In this document: positions 58,763 to 64,000 of the stretch, piece after piece
How positions within the stretch are numbered: position 1 is the first letter of the stretch
How the letters are laid out: every line of letters starts with the position of its first letter
Source: Streptomyces pseudovenezuelae
GTDB taxonomy: Bacteria; Actinomycetota; Actinomycetes; Streptomycetales; Streptomycetaceae
Direction of reading: 5' to 3'
Assembly: GCF_001513955.1 (NCBI RefSeq)
Contig: NZ_KQ948144.1
Span: 750,853-814,852, forward strand
DNA: 64,000 nucleotides
Program-made: the position numbers and the translations under genes
Notes under the pieces: model-generated
What the model saw: only the letters and a program-made list of their open reading frames with translations
Databases searched by the model: none
Told to the model about the DNA's origin: nothing

Positions 58763-59800
58763 TCAGGTGGCCAGCGGGTCCAGGGACAGCGGCTCGATCC
58801 GGCCCTCCAGCATGTACCCCAGTCCCTGTACGGCGCAGACGTCGGGCCGTTCCGCGATGTGCACCGGCATCCCGGTGGCGTGCCGCAGCATCTGGTCGAG
58901 CCCGGGGAGCAGCGCGGAACCGCCGACCATCATGATCCCGCGGTCGGCGAGGTCGGCCACGAGGTCGGGCGGGCAGTTGCGCAGCACCCGGCCGATGCCG
59001 TCGAGCACGGCGGTCAGCGGGGTCTCGATCGCGTCCCGTACGGCGGCGGTGTCGACCTGCACGGAACGGGCCAGTCCGGTGGCGACGTCCCGTCCGTGGA
59101 TCTCGGTGGAGGCGGGACCCTGCGAGGTGAGGCCGTTGCCGGAGAGGGCGAGCTGGAGCGGCCGTACGGACTGACTGGGCAGCATCAGCTCGTGCTCGTG
59201 ACGCAGGTGCTGGACGATCGCGTGATCGACGGCCTCGCCGCCGACCGGGATGCGCTCGGCGGTCACGATCGACCCGAGGGAGAGCACGGCGACCTGGGTG
59301 GCGGCGGCCCCGCACACCATGATCATGGTGGCCTCGGCGCGCTCGACGGGCAGTCCGCAGCCGACGGCGGCCGCGATGAGGGTGTCCACGAGCTCCACGC
59401 GCCGCGCCCCGAGTCCCACGAGGGTCTCGATCGCCGCGCGCTGGGCCAGTGGGTCGGCGTCGTGCGGAGTGCAGGCGGCGGCCCGCAGCCGGGGCTTGCG
59501 GCGCAGGTTGCGACGGATCTTGTCGCCGAGCAGATGGCGCAGCATGCGCTGGGCCATCTCGATGTCGACGACGGTGCCGCCGGAGACGGGCCGCACGACA
59601 CGGATGTAGTCGGGGGTGCGCCCCGTCATCTTCTCGGCGAACTCGCCGACCGCGATCAGCGCGCCGGTACGGGTGTTCACGGCGGCGGCCGACGGCTGGT
59701 CGACGACGAGCCCGGCCCCCTTCACGTACACCCGCGTCCTCGCCGCGCCCAGGTCGACGGCGAAGTGGCAGCGGCGCAGCTGCTCCAGACTGGCGGTCAT
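58763..59800 (-). CDS. MreB/Mbl-like actin-family protein
   Basis: A 345-residue actin-fold ATPase: FAVDLGAARTRVYVKG (phosphate 1), VVRPVSGGTVVDIEMAQRML, MIMVCGAAATQVAVLSLG (phosphate 2) and IMMVGGSALLPGLDQML (adenosine). It is a divergent MreB paralogue; Streptomyces usually has MreB, Mbl and one such shorter, divergent protein. It may act in spore wall synthesis. It converges with the ScbR-like gene (21-bp gap). The ATG at 59800 is preceded by GAGGACC. Confidence 0.85.
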   Translation of the reverse strand: MTASLEQLRRCHFAVDLGAARTRVYVKGAGLVVDQPSAAAVNTRTGALIAVGEFAEKMTGRTPDYIRVVRPVSGGTVVDIEMAQRMLRHLLGDKIRRNLRRKPRLRAAACTPHDADPLAQRAAIETLVGLGARRVELVDTLIAAAVGCGLPVERAEATMIMVCGAAATQVAVLSLGSIVTAERIPVGGEAVDHAIVQHLRHEHELMLPSQSVRPLQLALSGNGLTSQGPASTEIHGRDVATGLARSVQVDTAAVRDAIETPLTAVLDGIGRVLRNCPPDLVADLADRGIMMVGGSALLPGLDQMLRHATGMPVHIAERPDVCAVQGLGYMLEGRIEPLSLDPLAT

Positions 59801-59929
59801 GGAGGTCCTCCCGAGAGCACAGACCGTGGGCCGCGCCGGGTGGCGGGCTTAGTGGCATCGTGCGGGGGTGGGGGAGGGCGCGCCTTTCTTAGGGGGCCGG
59901 GCGGGGTGCCGCTGAATGGGGGTTTTGTG

Positions 59930-59948
59930 GCTTATGCCCTAAATAAGC
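59930..59948. other. Inverted repeat in the gap before the mreB-like gene
   Basis: GCTTAT and ATAAGC flank a 7-base centre (GCCCTAA), about 70 bp after the carboxyltransferase stop and 130 bp before the mreB-like start, in locally A+T-richer sequence. It may be a weak terminator or operator. Confidence 0.35.
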
Positions 59949-60016
59949 TCCCCGTAAGGTCGGGTGAGTCAGGGTCAGGGGGTCCCGTGGGCGGTCCCCT
60001 TCCCCGGGAGGCGTGA

Positions 60017-61390
60017 TCACCCCGATTCCCCGGTGGGCGTGATCACCCCGAGCTCCACCAGGTCCTGCGGCCGGATCCGCAGCTGGTCCGCCGTCGGCTC
60101 GACCTCCCGCGGCGCCCGCTTCAGGATCGCCGCCGCCAGTTCCGGCGCGATCACGGAGAAGTAGCTGTCCGGTGTGGCGTACGTGCGCCCGGGCGCCGCC
60201 AGGGCCAACGCCCCGCCGGAGCCGCCCTCGCCGATGAGGAGGGAGGTGATCGGGGTGCGCGCGGAGGCGACCGCGGTGAACAGGTCGGCGATCGCCGCGC
60301 CCACGCCCTGGCGCTCGGCCTCCGCGTCATTGGCCGCGCCCGGGGTGTCCACCAGCGTGAGCACCGGGATGCCGAGGCGGTCCGCGAGACGGATCAGCCG
60401 GGTGGCGGTGCGATAGCCGGCGGGGCGGGTCGCCGTGCCGGTCTGGGCGGCGTACGCGACGGTACGGCCCCCGTGCTCGCCGAAGCCGCACAGCATGCCC
60501 GGGTCGGTGCCTCCGCAGCGGTCGCCGGAGACGGCCGCGCGGTGGGTGAAGTAGGCGTCCAGGTAGGCCCGTGCGCGCGGCCGCTCGGGCGAACGGGCGC
60601 GGCGGACCGCGTCCCACCCGGTGGCGGGCAGGTCGGTCGCGCCGAGCGGGGCCGGGACGGGGGCGGGCGCCGCGTCGGGGGTACGGCCGTCCGTGGGCAG
60701 GTCGCCGGACCCGCCCGACGGCCTCGCCAGCAACCGCAGCCACCTCCCCAGCGTCTCCCGCAGCTCCCGCGGCCGTACGACCGCGTCCGCCGCACCCGCC
60801 GCCACCTGCGCCTCGGCCGTGTAGGCCGCCGGGTCCGCGTCCGCGGGCCGCACCCGGGAGCCCGCGAAGCCGACCTGGGCGCCCGCGAGGGCGAGGACCA
60901 CGTCGGCGCCCGCGCCCAGGGTGGCCCAGCCGCCGCCCGTGGTGGGATCGCGCAGCACGGCGATCTGGGGCAGGCCCGCCGCCCTGGTGAGCGCCGACTG
61001 ACGCGCCACACGCTGCAGTTGGGTCAGGGCGAGCATGCCCTCCTGCATACGGCTGCCCCCGGTGGCCACCAACGGGACGACCGGCAGCCGGTGTTCGCGG
61101 GCATACGTGTACGCCGCCTCCAGACGGTCCCCGGTGCGTTCGCCCAGCGAGCCGCCGAGAAAGCCGAACTCGAAGGCGATCAGGACGGCCCGGGTGCCCT
61201 CGACCCGCGCGGTGCCGCAGACGACCGACTCCCGCTCGCCGGTGCGCTCGGCGGCGCGGGCGCACGAGGCGTCGTAACCCTGCCAGGCGAGCGGTCCGTC
61301 CGGCTTCGACTGCCGTTCGGGGTACGGGATTTCGCGGAAGTCGTCGGCGAGCAGCGCGACCATCTCGCGTGCGGATTGGCGCTCAGTCAT
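60017..61390 (-). CDS. Fused acyl-CoA carboxyltransferase (AccD-AccA type)
   Basis: A 457-residue fusion of the two carboxyltransferase halves. The N-terminal AccD-like part has VLIAFEFGFLGGSLG and LVATGGSRMQEGMLAL; the AccA-like part (about 255-457) has RAYLDAYF, RLADRLGIPVLTLVDTPGA, LLIGEGGSGGALALA and YFSVIAPELAAAIL. They are joined by a Pro/Ala linker (210-245). It lacks the zinc-finger of bacterial AccD. Next to MatB and a permease it may carboxylate or decarboxylate a malonyl/acyl-CoA, but biotin carboxylase and carrier subunits are not in view. It overlaps matB by eight bases. Confidence 0.85.
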   Translation of the reverse strand: MTERQSAREMVALLADDFREIPYPERQSKPDGPLAWQGYDASCARAAERTGERESVVCGTARVEGTRAVLIAFEFGFLGGSLGERTGDRLEAAYTYAREHRLPVVPLVATGGSRMQEGMLALTQLQRVARQSALTRAAGLPQIAVLRDPTTGGGWATLGAGADVVLALAGAQVGFAGSRVRPADADPAAYTAEAQVAAGAADAVVRPRELRETLGRWLRLLARPSGGSGDLPTDGRTPDAAPAPVPAPLGATDLPATGWDAVRRARSPERPRARAYLDAYFTHRAAVSGDRCGGTDPGMLCGFGEHGGRTVAYAAQTGTATRPAGYRTATRLIRLADRLGIPVLTLVDTPGAANDAEAERQGVGAAIADLFTAVASARTPITSLLIGEGGSGGALALAAPGRTYATPDSYFSVIAPELAAAILKRAPREVEPTADQLRIRPQDLVELGVITPTGESG

Positions 61391-62834
61391 GCAGTGCCCG
61401 CTTCATGATCTTCCCCATGTCGTTGCGGGGGAGGGCGGCGAGGTGGTGGACGACCCTGGGGCGCTTGTGCGGGGCCAGGCGGCGCGCCACGTGGTCCGCC
61501 AGATCCTCCAGCGACGGGGGCGACTGGGGGTCCGCCGGGACGACCCACGCCACGATCCGCTCGCCCAGGTCCGGGTCCGGCTCCCCGGTCACCGCCGCCT
61601 CCCGCACCCCCGGGTGCTCCAGCAGCGCGTTCTCGATCTCGCCAGCCCCGATCTTGTAACCGCCGCTCTTGATCAGGTCGGTCGCCTTCCGGCCGACGAT
61701 CCGGACGTACCCGTCCCCGTCCCGCACCGCCATGTCCCCGGTACGGAACCAGCCGTCCGCCGTGAACGCGGCCGCCGTCGCGTCCGGCCGGTTGAGGTAC
61801 TCGGTGAACAGGTTCGGGCCGCGCACCTGGATCTCGCCCACCGTCTCGCCGTCGTACGACGTGATCGGCGACCCGTCCTCCTCCACCAGCCGCAGCTCCA
61901 CGCCCGGCAGCGGTACGCCCACGGTCCCGGCGCGCGGCTCGCCGTCCGCGCGCACACTGGTGTTCATGAGGGTCTCCGTCATGCCGTAGCGCTCCACCAC
62001 CCGCCGGCCGGTCGCGGCCGCGATGCGCTCGTGGTCGTGCACGGGCAGTGCCGCCGAACCGGAGACGAGGAGCCGGGCCCCGGCCAGGGACTTCACCAAC
62101 TCCGGTTCTCCGGACAGGGTTTCGGCGATGCGGTGGTACATCGTGGGGACGCCGAAGAGCATGGTCGCGCCGTCGTTCAGCTCCCGGGCCACACCGTCCG
62201 TGCTGAAACGGCCCAGGTGACGGACCGAGCCGCCACGGCGGAGCGGGCCGAGGATGCCCAGCACCAGGCCGTGCACATGGAAGAGGGGCAGGCCGTGCAC
62301 GAGGACGTCCTCCGACGTCCACTGCCAGGCGTCCGCGAGGGCGTCCAGGGTGGTGGCGACCGCCCGGCGGGGGATCACCGCGCCCTTCGGGGGGCCCGTC
62401 GTGCCGGAGGTGTAGACGACCAGAGCGGGGTCGCCGTCCCGCGCCGGGCTCGCAGGGGAGGGGCCGCCGGTGCCCTGCACATCGATGTCGATGTCGATAC
62501 GCTCCAAAGCGGCTACCGCGGAGGGGAGTTCGGTACCGGGCGCGGTGAGCAGCAGGCCCGGCGCGCTGTCCTGCAGGATGTGCCCGAGCTCCTTCTCGCC
62601 GGACTTCGGGTTGAGCGGCACCGCGGCGACACCGGCCTCCAGGGCCGCCACCACGGCCACCGCGGTCTCCAGTTCCGGCGTCGCCCACACGGCCACGCGG
62701 TCGTACCGTGCGAGACGGGCCGCCAGGGCGCCGGTCGCGGCGGCGAGTTGCGCGTAGGTGAGTGAGCGGTCACCGAACCGCAGGGCGGGACGGTCCGCCG
62801 TGGCGCCCCTGAGGGCCGGGAAGAGAGAGGTCAC
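61383..62834 (-). CDS. matB: Malonyl-CoA synthetase MatB
   Basis: A 483-residue ANL-family ligase that makes malonyl- or methylmalonyl-CoA from the free diacid, ATP and CoA. It is closely similar to S. coelicolor MatB (SCO2444) as I remember it: VVYTSGTTGPPKGAVIPRRA, PLFHVHGLVLGILGPLRRGG, VERYGMTETLMNTSVRADGE, RTGDMAVRDGDGYVRIVGRK and the catalytic lysine in NDMGKIMKRAL. It supplies extender units for polyketide or fatty acid synthesis. Same strand as, and adjacent to, a permease and a carboxyltransferase. Confidence 0.92.
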   Translation of the reverse strand: MTSLFPALRGATADRPALRFGDRSLTYAQLAAATGALAARLARYDRVAVWATPELETAVAVVAALEAGVAAVPLNPKSGEKELGHILQDSAPGLLLTAPGTELPSAVAALERIDIDIDVQGTGGPSPASPARDGDPALVVYTSGTTGPPKGAVIPRRAVATTLDALADAWQWTSEDVLVHGLPLFHVHGLVLGILGPLRRGGSVRHLGRFSTDGVARELNDGATMLFGVPTMYHRIAETLSGEPELVKSLAGARLLVSGSAALPVHDHERIAAATGRRVVERYGMTETLMNTSVRADGEPRAGTVGVPLPGVELRLVEEDGSPITSYDGETVGEIQVRGPNLFTEYLNRPDATAAAFTADGWFRTGDMAVRDGDGYVRIVGRKATDLIKSGGYKIGAGEIENALLEHPGVREAAVTGEPDPDLGERIVAWVVPADPQSPPSLEDLADHVARRLAPHKRPRVVHHLAALPRNDMGKIMKRALHD

Positions 62835-62870
62835 GCTTCACCACTCCTAATCTGTTGTCGCCTGTCGGTC

Positions 62871-64000
62871 CTACCCGAACCCCGGCACGACCATCACCAG
62901 CCACACCACCGCGGGCACCACCGCGACCACGATGCCCCCGTAGATCATCAACTGCCGGAAGAAACGCTCGCGGTCCACGTCCGGCGCCGCGGCCAGCACC
63001 AGCGCCCCGTTCGTGGAGAACGGACTCACGTCCACCACCGTCGCCGACACCGCCAGCGCCGCCACCATCCCGACCGCGCCGATCTCGCCCTGCGCGAGGA
63101 ACGGCACGGCGAGCGGGATCAGCGCGCCCATGATCCCCACGGAGGAGGCGAACGCGGAGACGATCGCGCCGATATAGCACAGCAGTACGGCGGCCAGCAG
63201 CGGGACACCGATGCCGCCGACGCCCTCACCGGCCCACTTGATGGTGCCCATCTGGTCCAGCACGCCGACGTAGGTGAGGACACCGCAGATCAGCAGCACC
63301 GTGGTCCAGGCGATCTGCCCGACCGCCGTTCGGCTGTCCTGCGGCCAGGCGGCGCTCAGGATCACCGCGAGGGTGATCGAGGTGAGCCCGGCGTCGAGGT
63401 CGAAGACGAGGACGGCGACGACCAGGGCGACCAGGGCGGTGAGCGTCGCGACCCGGGCGGGGGTGAGGCGGGTGGTGTCGGGGGTCTCGGGACGGGCGGC
63501 CACCGCGGTGCCGGAGCGGGCGGTGCCGGAGGAGGGAGCCGTGCCGGTGCCGGTGCCGGTGCCGTCGGCCGGTGCGTCATGCCGGTCCGGGGTGCCGGTG
63601 GCGCCATGCGCCTCGTCCAACGGCACCGCCCCCTGCGCCCACAGCTTCAGCCCGCCGAACAGCACGAACATCACGCCCGCGATGACGAGGTTGACGATGA
63701 GCGAGGCCAGGAAGAGGAACACGGCGTTGCCCGGCAGGTGTTCGCGCTCGACGATGCCGTTGACGATCGTGCCGTAGATGCTGATCGGCGAGAAGCCGCC
63801 GCCCTGGGCGCCGTGCACCACCATCGCGCCCATCAGCAACGGGCTGATCCCGTACCGCGCCGCGAAGCTCAGCGCGATCGGCGCGACGATCGCGACCGCG
63901 GCCGGGCTGACCGCGCCGATCGCCGTCAGCGCGCCGGTGAGCGCGAACATCACCCACGGGATCAGCGCCACCCGGCCGCGCACGAGCCGGATGGACGCGT
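62871..64000 (-). CDS. Dicarboxylate (MatC/SLC13-like) permease, N-terminus beyond the window
   Basis: At least 376 residues of a polytopic membrane protein; the frame is still open at the window edge. Features include TGALTAIGAVSPAAVAIVAP, a QGGGFSPISIYGTIVNGIV re-entrant region, a long polar Gly-Thr/Ala-rich loop (around 63480-63640) and a second half with SSVGIMGALIPLAVPFL and SATVVDVSPFSTNGALV. Two similar repeats with SP-containing hairpins fit the ion transporter superfamily dicarboxylate carriers. Beside matB, malonate uptake is likely (inference). matB starts 36 bp after its stop. Confidence 0.82.
   Translation of the reverse strand, partial: ASIRLVRGRVALIPWVMFALTGALTAIGAVSPAAVAIVAPIALSFAARYGISPLLMGAMVVHGAQGGGFSPISIYGTIVNGIVEREHLPGNAVFLFLASLIVNLVIAGVMFVLFGGLKLWAQGAVPLDEAHGATGTPDRHDAPADGTGTGTGTAPSSGTARSGTAVAARPETPDTTRLTPARVATLTALVALVVAVLVFDLDAGLTSITLAVILSAAWPQDSRTAVGQIAWTTVLLICGVLTYVGVLDQMGTIKWAGEGVGGIGVPLLAAVLLCYIGAIVSAFASSVGIMGALIPLAVPFLAQGEIGAVGMVAALAVSATVVDVSPFSTNGALVLAAAPDVDRERFFRQLMIYGGIVVAVVPAVVWLVMVVPGFG
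63541..63564. repeat. (GTGCCG)4 repeat within the permease gene
   Basis: Four perfect hexamers encode alternating Gly-Thr in the central polar loop of the permease. In-frame copy-number variation is expected to be neutral. Confidence 0.85.

Noticed and set aside
57246..59858. 870-codon minus-strand open frame across the TetR and mreB-like region
   Set aside because: A high-G+C shadow frame: Arg/His/Pro-rich, antisense to the ScbR-like gene and out of frame with the actin-like gene, both of which have clear family motifs.

Overview
The window is about 70% G+C with gene and codon style typical of Streptomyces (GTG/TTG starts, ATGA/GTGA translational overlaps, rare TTA codons, ScbR-like, MreB-like and MatB-like genes). 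Its centrepiece (about 8957-29590) is a complete chloramphenicol biosynthetic cluster, recognised from its gene set, its order and individual catalytic residues. Gene order matches what I remember of the S. venezuelae cluster (sven0913-0928): StrR-type activator, phosphopantetheinyl transferase, cation/proton antiporter, CmlF exporter, then a long leftward operon cmlI-(condensation-like)-cmlP-cmlA-cmlB-cmlC-cmlD-cmlE and a rightward operon ACP-cmlJ-cmlK-cmlS.

Left flank (1-8407): the end of a possible P450 gene, a [3Fe-4S] ferredoxin and its reductase, an APC permease and a YtcJ-like amidohydrolase. Next is a gene-poor 1.1 kb stretch with the 3' half of a tRNA-Met(CAU) gene (5422-5466), which looks like one end of an integrated element. 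After it comes a leftward trio: EspR-like XRE regulator, ImmA/IrrE-like HExxH protein and MAB_1171c-like membrane protein.

How the chloramphenicol genes work together: CmlE feeds the shikimate pathway. CmlB, CmlD and CmlC turn chorismate into p-aminophenylpyruvate, the precursor of p-aminophenylalanine. CmlP loads the amino acid on its carrier domain, CmlA hydroxylates it there, the condensation-like enzyme adds the dichloroacetyl group (made by CmlK, CmlS and the ACP), the CmlP reductase domain releases it and CmlI oxidises the arylamine to nitro. CmlF exports. A 29-bp site, GTGCAACTG-N11-CAGTTGCAC, sits between divergent promoters for the two main operons and has the layout of a StrR box. 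TTA codons in the activator and in cmlA point to bldA control.

Middle (29.7-46 kb): a scarred boundary of truncated genes (aldo/keto reductase and NmrA-like; later HAD, MFS and TetR remnants around a VapBC pair), a MarR/old yellow enzyme/quinone reductase operon, a carboxylesterase and an alcohol dehydrogenase. Then a desaturase, a SigE-family sigma factor with a membrane partner carrying a SecDF-head-like domain, STAS-ANTAR and MEDS-HATPase stress regulators and an alpha/beta hydrolase, followed by a repeat tract.

Right part (46.5-64 kb): an FxSxx-COOH RiPP locus with FxsA ending FNSSL, radical SAM FxsB with a C-terminal extension that has lost HExxH, an AAC(3)-like enzyme, TIR-like FxsC and the multidomain FxsT. 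Next to it lies a SLATT/DUF4231 membrane protein facing a SLOG-like gene. Beyond are a decayed Gfo/Idh/MocA gene, an ScbR-like receptor with a candidate ARE, an MreB-like actin, and a malonate-type module (fused carboxyltransferase, MatB, permease cut by the window end).
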